Shown here piece by piece: positions 12,747 to 25,657 of a DNA stretch of 64,000 nt (the first letter of the stretch is position 1; each line of letters opens with the position of its first letter). The notes beneath the pieces are model-generated. The model was not told the origin of the DNA, searched no databases, and was given only the letters and a program-made list of their open reading frames with translations. Source of the stretch: Rhynchopus sp. YZ270_cl-10 (Eukaryota; Euglenozoa; Diplonemea; Diplonemida; Diplonemidae); contig OZ037840.1 of NCBI GenBank assembly GCA_964035575.1, positions 434,001 through 498,000 on the forward strand. Direction: 5' to 3'. The position numbers were made by a program, and so were the translations under genes.

Positions 12747-15700
12747 AACGCGTTCCGATCAAAAGCGTCGGTTTTTCGCAAGAGAACGCGTTTCGGTCAA
12801 AAGCGTCGGTTTTGCGCAAGGGAACGCGTTTCGATCAAAAGCGTCGGTTTTTCGCAAGAGAACGCGTTCCGATCAAAAGCGTCGGTTTTGCGCAAGAGAA
12901 CGCGTTTCGATCAAAAGCGTCGGTTTTTCGCAAGAGAACGCGTTCCGATCAAAAGCGTCGGTTTTGCGCAAGAGAACGCGTTCCGATCAAAAGCGTCGGT
13001 TTTGCGCAAGGGAACGCGTTTCGATCAAAAGCGTCGGTTTTGCGCAAGAGAACGCGTTCCGATCAAAAGCGTCGGTTTTGCGCAAGAGAACGCGTTTCGA
13101 TCAAAAGCGTCGGTTTTGCGCAAGAGAACGCGTTTCGATCAAAAGCGTCGGTTTTGCGCAAGAGAACGCGTTTCGATCAAAAGCCTCGGTTTTGCGCAAG
13201 AGAACGCGTTTCGATTAAAAGCGTCGGTTTTGCGCAAGAGAACGCGTTCCGATCAAAAGCGTCGGTTTTTCGCAAGAGAACGCGTTCCGATCAAAAGCGT
13301 CGGTTTTTCGCAAGAGAACGCGTTCCGATCAAAAGCGTCGGTTTTTCGCAAGAGAACGCGTTTCGATCAAAAGCGTCGGTTTTTCGCAAGAGAACGCGTT
13401 CCGATCAAAAGCGTCGGTTTTTCGCAAGAGAACGCGTTTCGATCAAAAGCGTCGGTTTTTCGCAAGAGAACGCGTTTCGATCAAAAGCGTCGGTTTTGCG
13501 CAAGAGAACGCGTTTCGATCAAAAGCGTCGGTTTTGCGCAAGAGAACGCGTTCCGATCAAAAGCGTCGGTTTTTCGCAAGAGAACGCGTTCCGATCAAAA
13601 GCGTCGGTTTTTCGCAAGAGAACGCGTTTCGATCAAAAGCGTCGGTTTTGCGCAAGAGAACGCGTTTCGATCAAAAGCGTCGGTTTTGCGCAAGAGAACG
13701 CGTTCCGATCAAAAGCGTCGGTTTTTCGCAAGAGAACGCGTTCCGATCAAAAGCGTCGGTTTTGCGCAAGAGAACGCGTTCCGATCAAAAGCGTCGGTTT
13801 TTCGCAAGAGAACGCGTTCCGATCAAAAGCGTCGGTTTTGCGCAAGAGAACGCGTTTCGATCAAAAGCGTCGGTTTTGCGCAAGAGAACGCGTTTCGATC
13901 AAAAGCGTCGGTTTTGCGCAAGAGAACGCGTTCCGATCAAAAGCGTCGGTTTTGCGCAAGAGAACGCGTTTCGATCAAAAGCCTCGGTTTTGCGCAAGAG
14001 AACGCGTTCCGATCAAAAGCGTCGGTTTTGCGCAAGAGAACGCGTTCCGATCAAAAGCGTCGGTTTTGCGCAAGAGAACGCGTTTCGATCAAAAGCGTCG
14101 GTTTTGCGCAAGAGAACGCGTTTCGATCAAAAGCGTTGGTTTTGCGCAAGAGAACGCGTTCCGATCAAAAGCGTCGGTTTTGCGCAAGAGAACGCGTTTC
14201 GATCAAAAGCGTCGGTTTTGCGCAAGAGAACGCGTTTCGATCAAAAGCGTCGGTTTTGCGCAAGAGAACGCGTTCCGATCAAAAGCGTCGGTTTTGCGCA
14301 AGAGAACGCGTTCCGATCAAAAGCGTCGGTTTTGCGCAAGAGAACGCGTTCCGATCAAAAGCGTCGGTTTTTCGCAAGAGAACGCGTTTCGATCAAAAGC
14401 CTCGGTTTTGCGCAAGAGAACGCGTTTCGATTAAAAGCGTCGGTTTTGCGCAAGAGAACGCGTTCCGATCAAAAGCGTCGGTTTTTCGCAAGAGAACGCG
14501 TTCCGATCAAAAGCGTCGGTTTTTCGCAAGAGAACGCGTTCCGATCAAAAGCGTCGGTTTTTCGCAAGAGAACGCGTTCCGATCAAAAGCGTCGGTTTTT
14601 CGCAAGAGAACGCGTTTCGATCAAAAGCGTCGGTTTTTCGCAAGAAAACGCGTTCCGATCAAAAGCGTCGGTTTTTCGCAAGAGAACGCGTTCCGATCAA
14701 AAGCGTCGGTTTTTCGCAAGAGAACGCGTTTCGATCAAAAGCGTCGGTTTTTCGCAAGAGAACGCGTTTCGATCAAAAGCGTCGGTTTTTCGCAAGAAAA
14801 CGCGTTCCGATCAAAAGCGTCGGTTTTTCGCAAGAGAACGCGTTCCGATCAAAAGCGTCGGTTTTTCGCAAGAGAACGCGTTTCGATCAAAAGCGTCGGT
14901 TTTTCGCAAGAGAACGCGTTTCGATCAAAAGCGTCGGTTTTTCGCAAGAGAACGCGTTCCGATCAAAAGCGTCGGTTTTTCGCAAGAGAACGCGTTTCAA
15001 TCAAAAGCGTCGGTTTTTCGCAAGAGAACGCGTTCCGATCAAAAGCGTCGGTTTTGCGCAAGAGAACGCGTTCCGATCAAAAGCGTCGGTTTTTCGCAAG
15101 AGAACGCGTTCCGATAAAAAGCGTCGGTTTTGCGCAAGAGAACGCGTTTCGATCAAAAGCGTCGGTTTTTCGCAAGAGAACGCGTTTAGATCAAAAACGT
15201 CGGTTTTTCGCAAGAGAACGCGTTCCGATCAAAAGCGTCGCTTTTTCGCAAGAGAACGCGTTCCGATCAAAAGCGTCGGTTTTTCGCAAGAGAACGCGTT
15301 CCGATAAAAAGCGTAGGTTTTTCGCAAGAGAACGCGTTCCGATCAAAAGCGTCGGTTTTTCGCAAGAGAACGCGTTTCGATCAAAAGCGTCGGTTTTTCG
15401 CAAGAGAACGCGTTTCGATCAAAAACGTCGGTTTTTCGCAAGAGAACGCGTTCCGATCAAAAGCGTCGGTTTTTCGCAAGAGAACGCGTTTCGATCAAAA
15501 GCGTCGGTTTTTCGCAAGAGAACGCGTTTCGATCAAAAACGTCGGTTTTTCGCAAGAGAACGCGTTTCGATCAAAAGCGTCGGTTTTGCGCAAGGGAACG
15601 CGTTCCGATCAAAAGCGTCGGTTTTGCGCAAGAGAACGCGTTTCGATCAAAAGCGTCGGTTTTGCGCAAGAGAACGCGTTTCGATCAAAAGCGTCGGTTT

Positions 15701-18700
15701 TTCGCAAGAGAACGCGTTTCGATCAAAAGCGTCGGTTTTGCGCAAGAGAACGCGTTCCGATCAAAAGCGTCGGTTTTTCGCAAGAGAACGCGTTTCGATC
15801 AAAAGCGTCGGTTTTTCGCAAGAGAACGCGTTTCGATCAAAAGCGTCGGTTTTTCGCAAGAGAACGCGTTTCGATCAAAAGCGTCGGTTTTTCGCAAGAG
15901 AACGCGTTTCAATCAAAAGCGTCGGTTTTTCGCAAGAGAACGCGTTTCGATCAAAAGCGTCGGTTTTTCGCAAGAGAACGCGTTTCGATCAAAAGCGTCG
16001 GTTTTTCGCAAGAGAACGCGTTTCGATCAAAAGCGTCGGTTTTGCGCAAGAGAACGCGTTCCGATCAAAAGCGTCGGTTTTGCGCAAGAGAACGCGTTTC
16101 GATTAAAAGCGTCGGTTTTGCGCAAGAGAACGCGTTTCGATCAAAAGCGTCGGTTTTGCGCAAGAGAACGCGTTCCGATCAAAAGCGTCGGTTTTTCGCA
16201 AGAGAACGCGTTCCGATCAAAAGCGTCGGTTTTGCGCAAGAGAACGCGTTTCGATCAAAAGCGTCGGTTTTTCGCAAGAGAACGCGTTCCGATCAAAAGC
16301 GTCGGTTTTGCGCAAGAGAACGCGTTTCGATCAAAAGCGTCGGTTTTGCGCAAGAGAACGCGTTTCGATCAAAAGCGTCGGTTTTGCGCAAGAGAACGCG
16401 TTCCGATCAAAAGCGTCGGTTTTGCGCAAGAGAACGCGTTCCGATCAAAAGCGTCGGTTTTTCGCAAGAGAACGCGTTTCGATCAAAAGCGTCGGTTTTT
16501 CGCAAGAGAACGCGTTTCGATCAAAAGCGTCGGTTTTGCGCAAGGGAACGCGTTTCGATCAAAAGCGTCGGTTTTGCGCAAGAGAACGCGTTTCGATCAA
16601 AAGCGTCGGTTTTTCGCAAGAGAACGTGTTCCGATCAAAAGCGTCGGTTTTGCGCAAGGGAACGCGTTTCGATCAAAAGCGTCGGTTTTTCGCAAGAGAA
16701 CGCGTTTCGATCAAAAGCGTCGGTTTTGCGCAAGAGAACGCGTTTCGATCAAAAGCGTCGGTTTTGCGCAAGAGAACGCGTTTCGATCAAAAGCGTCGGT
16801 TTTTCGCAAGAGAACGCGTTCCGATCAAAACCGTCGGTTTTGCGCAAGAGAACGCGTTTCGATCAAAAGCGTCGGTTTTGCCCAAGAGAACGCGTTTCGA
16901 TCAAAAGCGTCGGTTTTGCGCAAGAGAACGAGTTTCGATCAAAAGCGTCGGTTTTGCGCAAGAGAACGCGTTTCGATCAAAAGCGTCGGTTTTGCGCAAG
17001 AGAACGCGTTTCGATCAAAAGCGTCGGTTTTTCGCAAGAGAATGCGTTTCGATCAAAAGCGTCGGTTTTTCGCAAGAGAACGCGTTTCGATCAAAAGCGT
17101 CGGTTTTTCGCAAGAGAACGCGTTTCGATCAAAAGCGTCGGTTTTGCGCAAGAGAACGCGTTCCGATCAAAAGCGTCGGTTTTTCGCAAGAGAACGCGTT
17201 TCAATCAAAAGCGTCGGTTTTTCGCAAGAGAACGCGTTTCGATCAAAAGCGTCGGTTTTGCGCAAGAGAACGCGTTTCGATCAAAAGCGTCGGTTTTGCG
17301 CAAGAGAACGCGTTCCGATCAAAAGCGTCGGTTTTGCGCAAGAGAACGCGTTTCGATCAAAAGCGTCGGTTTTGCGCAAGAGAACGCGTTTCGATCAAAA
17401 GCGTCGGTTTTGCGCAAGAGAACGCGTTCCGATCAAAAGCGTCGGTTTTGCGCAAGAGAACGCGTTCCGATCAAAAGCGTCGGTTTTTCGCAAGAGAACG
17501 CGTTTCGATCAAAAGCGTCGGTTTTTCGCAAGAGAACGCGTTTCGATCAAAAGCGTCGGTTTTGCGCAAGGGAACGCGTTTCGATCAAAAGCGTCGGTTT
17601 TTCGCAAGAGAACGCGTTTCGATCAAAAGCGTCGGTTTTGCGCAAGAGAACGCGTTTCGATCAAAAGCGTCGGTTTTTCGCAAGAGAACGTGTTCCGATC
17701 AAAAGCGTCGGTTTTGCGCAAGGGAACGCGTTTCGATCAAAAGCGTCGGTTTTTCGCAAGAGAACGCGTTTCGATCAAAAGCGTCGGTTTTGCGCAAGAG
17801 AACGCGTTTCGATCAAAAGCGTCGGTTTTGCGCAAGAGAACGCGTTTCGATCAAAAGCGTCGGTTTTTCGCAAGAGAACGCGTTCCGATCAAAACCGTCG
17901 GTTTTGCGCAAGAGAACGCGTTTCGATCAAAAGCGTCGGTTTTGCCCAAGAGAACGCGTTTCGATCAAAAGCGTCGGTTTTGCGCAAGAGAACGCGTTTC
18001 GATCAAAAGCGTCGGTTTTGCGCAAGAGAACGCGTTTCGATCAAAAGCGTCGGTTTTGCGCAAGAGAACGCGTTTCGATCAAAAGCGTCGGTTTTTCGCA
18101 AGAGAATGCGTTTCGATCAAAAGCGTCGGTTTTTCGCAAGAGAACGCGTTTCGATCAAAAGCGTCGGTTTTTCGCAAGAGAACGCGTTTCGATCAAAAGC
18201 GTCGGTTTTGCGCAAGAGAACGCGTTCCGATCAAAAGCGTCGGTTTTTCGCAAGAGAACGCGTTTCAATCAAAAGCGTCGGTTTTTCGCAAGAGAACGCG
18301 TTCCGATCAAAAGCGTCGGTTTTGCGCAAGAGAACGCGTTCCGATCAAAAGCGTCGGTTTTGCGCAAGAGAACGCGTTCCGATCAAAAGCGTCGGTTTTT
18401 CGCAAGAGAACGCGTTTCGATCAAAAACGTCGGTTTTTCGCAAGAGAACGCGTTCCGATCAAAAGCGTCGGTTTTTCGCAAGAGAACGCGTTTCGATCAA
18501 AAGCGTCGGTTTTGCGCAAGAGAACGCGTTCCGATCAAAAGCGTCGGTTTTGCGCAAGAGAACGCGTTTCGATCAAAAGCGTCGGTTTTTCGCAAGAGAA
18601 CGCGTTCCGATCAAAAGCGTCGCTTTTTCGCAAGAGAACGCGTTCCGATCAAAAGCGTCGGTTTTTCGCAAGAGAACGCGTTTCAATCAAAAGCGTCGGT

Positions 18701-21700
18701 TTTGCGCAAGGGAACGCGTTTCGATCAAAAGCGTCGGTTTTGCGCAAGAGAACGCGTTTCAATCAAAAGCGTCGGTTTTTCGCAAGAGAACGCGTTCCGA
18801 TCAAAAGCGTCGGTTTTTCGCAAGAGAACGCGTTTCGATCAAAAGCGTCGGTTTTTCGCAAGAGAACGCGTTCCGATCAAAAGCGTCGGTTTTGCGCAAG
18901 AGAACGCGTTTCGATCAAAAGCGTCGGTTTTTCGCAAGAGAACGCGTTCCGATCAAAAGCGTCGGTTTTTCGCAAGAGAACGCGTTCCGATCAAAAGCGT
19001 CGGTTTTGCGCAAGAGAACGCGTTCCGATCAAAAGCGTCGGTTTTTCGCAAGAGAACGCGTTTCGATCAAAAGCGTCGGTTTTTCGCAAGAGAACGCGTT
19101 CCGATCAAAAGCGTCGGTTTTTCGCAAGAGAACGCGTTCCGATCAAAAGCGTCGGTTTTTCGCAAGAGAACGCGTTCCGATCAAAAGCGTCGGTTTTGCG
19201 CAAGAGAACGCGTTTCGATCAAAAGCGTCGGTTTTTCGCAAGAGAACGCGTTCCGATCAAAAGCGTCGGTTTTTCGCAAGAGAACGCGTTTCGATCAAAA
19301 GCGTCGGTTTTGCGCAAGAGAACGCGTTTCGATCAAAAGCGTCGGTTTTGCGCAAGAGAACGCGTTTCGATCAAAAGCGTCGGTTTTTCGCAAGAGAACG
19401 CGTTCCGATCAAAAGCGTCGGTTTTGCGCAAGAGAACGCGTTTCGTTCAAAAGCGTCGGTTTTGCGCAAGAGAACGCGTTCCGATCAAAAGCGTCGGTTT
19501 TTCGCAAGAGAACGCGTTTCGATCAAAAGCGTCGGTTTTGCGCAAGAGAACGCGTTTCGATCAAAAGCGTCGGTTTTGCGCAAGAGAACGCGTTTCGATC
19601 AAAAGCGTCGGTTTTGCGCAAGAGAACGCGTTTCGATCAAAAGCGTCGGTTTTGCGCAAGAGAACGCGTTTCGATCAAAAGCGTCGGTTTTTCGCAAGAG
19701 AACGCGTTCCGATCAAAAGCGTCGGTTTTTCGCAAGAGAACGCGTTTCAATCAAAAGCGTCGGTTTTTCGCAAGAGAACGCGTTCCGATCAAAAGCGTCG
19801 GTTTTGCGCAAGAGAACGCGTTCCGATCAAAAGCGTCGGTTTTTCGCAAGAGAACGCGTTTCGATCAAAAGCGTCGGTTTTGCGCAAGAGAACGCGTTTC
19901 GTTCAAAAGCGTCGGTTTTTCGCAAGAGAACGCGTTTCGATCAAAAGCGTCGGTTTTTCGCAAGAGAACGCGTTTCGATCAAAAGCGTCGGTTTTTCGCA
20001 AGAGAACGCGTTTCAATCAAAAGCGTCGGTTTTTCGCAAGAGAACGCGTTCCGATCAAAAGCGTCGGTTTTGCGCAAGAGAACGCGTTCCGATCAAAAGC
20101 GTCGGTTTTTCGCAAGAGAACGCGTTTCAATCAAAAGCGTCGGTTTTTCGCAAGAGAACGCGTTCCGATCAAAAGCGTCGGTTTTGCGCAAGAGAACGCG
20201 TTCCGATCAAAAGCGTCGGTTTTTCGCAAGAGAACGCGTTCCGATAAAAAGCGTCGGTTTTGCGCAAGAGAACGCGTTTCGATCAAAAGCGTCGGTTTTT
20301 CGCAAGAGAACGCGTTTAGATCAAAAACGTCGGTTTTTCGCAAGAGAACGCGTTCCGATCAAAAGCGTCGCTTTTTCGCAAGAGAACGCGTTCCGATCAA
20401 AAGCGTCGGTTTTTCGCAAGAGAACGCGTTCCGATAAAAAGCGTAGGTTTTTCGCAAGAGAACGCGTTCCGATCAAAAGCGTCGGTTTTTCGCAAGAGAA
20501 CGCGTTTCGATCAAAAGCGTCGGTTTTTCGCAAGAGAACGCGTTTCGATCAAAAACGTCGGTTTTTCGCAAGAGAACGCGTTCCGATCAAAAGCGTCGGT
20601 TTTTCGCAAGAGAACGCGTTTCGATCAAAAGCGTCGGTTTTTCGCAAGAGAACGCGTTTCGATCAAAAGCGTCGGTTTTTCGCAAGAGAACGCGTTTCGA
20701 TCAAAAGCGTCGGTTTTGCGCAAGGGAACGCGTTCCGATCAAAAGCGTCGGTTTTGCGCAAGAGAACGCGTTTCGATCAAAAGCGTCGGTTTTGCGCAAG
20801 AGAACGCGTTTCGATCAAAAGCGTCGGTTTTTCGCAAGAGAACGCGTTTCGATCAAAAGCGTCGGTTTTGCGCAAGAGAACGCGTTCCGATCAAAAGCGT
20901 CGGTTTTTCGCAAGAGAACGCGTTTCGATCAAAAGCGTCGGTTTTTCGCAAGAGAACGCGTTTCGATCAAAAGCGTCGGTTTTTCGCAAGAGAACGCGTT
21001 CCGATCAAAAGCGTCGGTTTTTCGCAAGAGAACGCGTTTCGATCAAAAGCGTCGGTTTTTCGCAAGAGAACGCGTTTCGATCAAAAGCGTCGGTTTTGCG
21101 CAAGAGAACGCGTTTCGTTCAAAAGCGTCGGTTTTTCGCAAGAGAACGCGTTTCGATCAAAAGCGTCGGTTTTTCGCAAGAGAACGCGTTTCGATTAAAA
21201 GCGTCGGTTTTGCGCAAGAGAACGCGTTTCGATCAAAAGCGTCGGTTTTGCGCAAGAGAACGCGTTCCGATCAAAAGCGTCGGTTTTTCGCAAGAGAACG
21301 CGTTCCGATCAAAAGCGTCGGTTTTGCGCAAGAGAACGCGTTTCGATCAAAAGCGTCGGTTTTTCGCAAGAGAACGCGTTCCGATCAAAAGCGTCGGTTT
21401 TGCGCAAGAGAACGCGTTTCGATCAAAAGCGTCGGTTTTGCGCAAGAGAACGCGTTTCGATCAAAAGCGTCGGTTTTGCGCAAGAGAACGCGTTCCGATC
21501 AAAAGCGTCGGTTTTGCGCAAGAGAACGCGTTCCGATCAAAAGCGTCGGTTTTTCGCAAGAGAACGCGTTTCGATCAAAAGCGTCGGTTTTTCGCAAGAG
21601 AACGCGTTTCGATCAAAAGCGTCGGTTTTGCGCAAGGGAACGCGTTTCGATCAAAAGCGTCGGTTTTTCGCAAGAGAACGCGTTTCGATCAAAAGCGTCG

Positions 21701-24488
21701 GTTTTGCGCAAGAGAACGCGTTTCGATCAAAAGCGTCGGTTTTGCGCAAGAGAACGCGTTTCGATCAAAAGCGTCGGTTTTTCGCAAGAGAACGTGTTCC
21801 GATCAAAAGCGTCGGTTTTGCGCAAGGGAACGCGTTTCGATCAAAAGCGTCGGTTTTTCGCAAGAGAACGCGTTTCGATCAAAAGCGTCGGTTTTGCGCA
21901 AGAGAACGCGTTTCGATCAAAAGCGTCGGTTTTGCGCAAGAGAACGCGTTTCGATCAAAAGCGTCGGTTTTTCGCAAGAGAACGCGTTCCGATCAAAACC
22001 GTCGGTTTTGCGCAAGAGAACGCGTTTCGATCAAAAGCGTCGGTTTTGCCCAAGAGAACGCGTTTCGATCAAAAGCGTCGGTTTTGCGCAAGAGAACGCG
22101 TTTCGATCAAAAGCGTCGGTTTTGCGCAAGAGAACGCGTTTCGATCAAAAGCGTCGGTTTTGCGCAAGAGAACGCGTTTCGATCAAAAGCGTCGGTTTTT
22201 CGCAAGAGAATGCGTTTCGATCAAAAGCGTCGGTTTTTCGCAAGAGAACGCGTTTCGATCAAAAGCGTCGGTTTTTCGCAAGAGAACGCGTTTCGATCAA
22301 AAGCGTCGGTTTTGCGCAAGAGAACGCGTTCCGATCAAAAGCGTCGGTTTTTCGCAAGAGAACGCGTTTCAATCAAAAGCGTCGGTTTTTCGCAAGAGAA
22401 CGCGTTTCGATCAAAAGCGTCGGTTTTGCGCAAGAGAACGCGTTCCGATCAAAAGCGTCGGTTTTTCGCAAGAGAACGCGTTTCAATCAAAAGCGTCGGT
22501 TTTTCGCAAGAGAACGCGTTCCGATCAAAAGCGTCGGTTTTGCGCAAGAGAACGCGTTCCGATCAAAAGCGTCGGTTTTGCGCAAGAGAACGCGTTCCGA
22601 TCAAAAGCGTCGGTTTTTCGCAAGAGAACGCGTTTCGATCAAAAACGTCGGTTTTTCGCAAGAGAACGCGTTCCGATCAAAAGCGTCGGTTTTTCGCAAG
22701 AGAACGCGTTTCGATCAAAAGCGTCGGTTTTGCGCAAGAGAACGCGTTCCGATCAAAAGCGTCGGTTTTGCGCAAGGGAACGCGTTCCGATCAAAAGCGT
22801 CGGTTTTGCGCAAGAGAACGCGTTTCGATCAAAAGCGTCGGTTTTTCGCAAGAGAACGCGTTCCGATCAAAAGCGTCGCTTTTTCGCAAGAGAACGCGTT
22901 TCGATCAAAAGCGTCGGTTTTTCGCAAGAGAACGCGTTTCAATCAAAAGCGTCGGTTTTGCGCAAGGGAACTCGTTTCGATCAAAAGCGTCGGTTTTGCG
23001 CAAGAGAACGCGTTTCAATCAAAAGCGTCGGTTTTTCGCAAGAGAACGCGTTCCGATCAAAAGCGTCGGTTTTGCGCAAGAGAACGCGTTCCGATCAAAA
23101 GCGTCGGTTTTTCGCAAGAGAACGCGTTTCGATCAAAAGCGTCGGTTTTTCGCAAGAGAACGCGTTCCGATCAAAAGCGTCGGTTTTGCGCAAGAGAACG
23201 CGTTTCGATCAAAAGCGTCGGTTTTTCGCAAGAGAACGCGTTCCGATCAAAAGCGTCGGTTTTTCGCAAGAGAACGCGTTCCGATCAAAAGCGTCGGTTT
23301 TGCGCAAGAGAACGCGTTCCGATCAAAAGCGTCGGTTTTTCGCAAGAGAACGCGTTTCGATCAAAAGCGTCGGTTTTTCGCAAGAGAACGCGTTCCGATC
23401 AAAAGCGTCGGTTTTGCGCAAGAGAACGCGTTTCGATCAAAAGCGTCGGTTTTTCGCAAGAGAACGCGTTCCGATCAAAAGCGTCGGTTTTTCGCAAGAG
23501 AACGCGTTCCGATCAAAAGCGTCGGTTTTGCGCAAGAGAACGCGTTCCGATCAAAAGCGTCGGTTTTTCGCAAGAGAACGCGTTTCGATCAAAAGCGTCG
23601 GTTTTTCGCAAGAGAACGCGTTCCGATCAAAAGCGTCGGTTTTGCGCAAGAGAACGCGTTCCGATCAAAAGCGTCGGTTTTTCGCAAGAGAACGCGTTCC
23701 GATCAAAAGCGTCGGTTTTTCGCAAGAGAACGCGTTCCGATCAAAAGCGTCGGTTTTGCGCAAGAGAACGCGTTTCGATCAAAAGCGTCGGTTTTTCGCA
23801 AGAGAACGCGTTCCGATCAAAAGCGTCGGTTTTTCGCAAGAGAACGCGTTTCGATCAAAAGCGTCGGTTTTGCGCAAGAGAACGCGTTTCGATCAAAAGC
23901 GTCGGTTTTGCGCAAGAGAACGCGTTTCGATCAAAAGCGTCGGTTTTTCGCAAGAGAACGCGTTCCGATCAAAAGCGTCGGTTTTGCGCAAGAGAACGCG
24001 TTTCGTTCAAAAGCGTCGGTTTTGCGCAAGAGAACGCGTTCCGATCAAAAGCGTCGGTTTTTCGCAAGAGAACGCGTTTCGATGAAAAGCGTCGGTTTTG
24101 CGCAAGAGAACGCGTTTCGATCAAAAGCGTCGGTTTTGCGCAAGAGAACGCGTTTCGATCAAAAGCGTCGGTTTTGCGCAAGAGAACGCGTTTCGATCAA
24201 AAGCGTCGGTTTTGCGCAAGAGAACGCGTTTCGATCAAAAGCGTCGGTTTTTCGCAAGAGAACGCGTTCCGATCAAAAGCGTCGGTTTTGCGCAAGAGAA
24301 CGCGTTTCGTTCAAAAGCGTCGGTTTTGCGCAAGAGAACGCGTTCCGATCAAAAGCGTCGGTTTTGCGCAAGAGAACGCGTTTCGATCAAAAGCGTCGGT
24401 TTTGCGCAAGAGAACGCGTTTCGATCAAAAGCGTCGGTTTTTCGCAAGAGAACGCGTTTCGATCAAAAGCGTCGGTTTTGCGCAAGAG
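12747..24488 (+). repeat. 38-bp satellite array, block D, with nested higher-order copies
   Basis: About 309 units. Rare variants act as tags: AACGTGTTCC occurs near 16623, 17687 and 21791, and AAAACCGTCGG near 16828, 17892 and 21996, giving spacings of 1,064 bp (28 units) and 4,104 bp (108 units). Segments around 15001-15403 recur 5,130 bp (135 units) later at 20131-20533. Minus-strand reading frames here are shadows. The block ends abruptly after GCAAGAG and passes straight into the 122-bp satellite. Confidence 0.97.
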
Positions 24489-25042
24489 TAACCTGTCTTA
24501 TGGGTGCATGCTGCGTGCGCTGTCTGCAATTGAGAAATTTTGAGTCGAATTGTATTGTACTAATTGGTCGCCAGCTAAAATGTCACTATTCGAACCAGTT
24601 CTCACATCTGTAACGTGTCTTATGGGTGCATGCTGCGTGCGCTGGCTCCAACTGAGATATTTTGAGCCGAATTGTATTGTACTAATTGTTCGCCAGCTAA
24701 AATGTCACTATTCGAACCAGTTCTCACATCTGTAACCTGTCTTATGGGTGCATGCTGCGTGCGCTGGCTGCAATTGAGATATTTTGATTCAAATTGTATT
24801 GTACTAATTGGTCGCCAGCTAAAATGTCACTATTCGAACCAGTTCTGTCTTCTGTAACGTGTCTTATGGGTGCATGCTGCGTGCGCTGGCTGCAATTGTG
24901 ATATTTTGAGTCGAATTGTATTGTACTAATTGGTCGCCAGCTTAAATGTCACTATTCGAACCAGTTCTGTCTTCTGTAACCTGTCTTATGGGTGTATGCT
25001 GCGTGCGCTGGCTGCAATTGCGATATTTTGATTCAAATTGTA

Positions 25043-25657
25043 CCTACCCCCCCCCGTGTATATGTCCTGTGCATATGTCCGTGTTGGCCGAGGCTCGGAC
25101 ATATACACATGTTTTCGGACATATACACATCCCGGACATATGCACAGTTCAGTGTATACAGTGTACAGTGGCAAAAACCCATTCCGAGCTTTCCGGCCGG
25201 TGCGTTGGCGGGGCATCTCCCCTCATGTTTTCGGAGAGGGTTTTTCGGGGGATGGGGTTGAAGAAGGGGGAAAATGGGTCAAATACGAGAGGGAGCGGTT
25301 GTGAACCATCCCGCCACCAGGCCTCTCCTCCTCTGTGCAGCCTTGAGAGCTTTGTAGCCACCGGTGAGTCACAAGCCGTAGGTACATACAAAGAACGCGT
25401 AACCCTGCGCTCGCGGAGGTACACCTTAAAATTTGTTCTCCGCTCGCTTCGCTCGCGGAGGTACACCTTCAAAAAATTTTCCGCTCGCTACGCTCGCGGA
25501 GGTACACCTTAAAATTTTTCCCGCTCGCTTCGCTCGCGGAGGTACACTTTAAGGCAGATTTTTACCTCTCACACGGACATATACACCTGTACCTGTGTAT
25601 ATGTCCGGAAAATTTTCAGAAAGTCCCGGACATATACACGGGGGGGGGGGGGGTAGG
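25043..25657. mobile_element. Non-autonomous DNA transposon (MITE-like), TA target duplication
   Basis: Inserted in one 122-bp satellite unit. The ends are inverted: CCTA, a C run (9 C on the left, 14 G on the right), then GTGTATATGTCC and its complement. A TA flanks each end (25041-25042 and 25658-25659); removing the element and one TA restores the satellite unit. Eight full or near copies of GGACATATACAC lie in both orientations within about 100 bp of the ends, as expected for transposase-binding sites. A TA duplication fits the Tc1/mariner group, but there is no transposase, so the family is inferred. Confidence 0.8.
25410..25552 (+). repeat. Four-copy tandem repeat of about 41 bp inside the MITE
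   Basis: The motif GCTCGCGGAGGTACACCTT recurs with spacing 42, 41 and 40 bp. Units are joined by CGCTCGCTTCGCTCGCG, which can fold on itself. Confidence 0.85.

Noticed and set aside
1-24488. Centromere
   Set aside because: A large satellite is compatible with a centromere, but nothing in sequence alone shows it; subtelomeric or other heterochromatin is equally possible.
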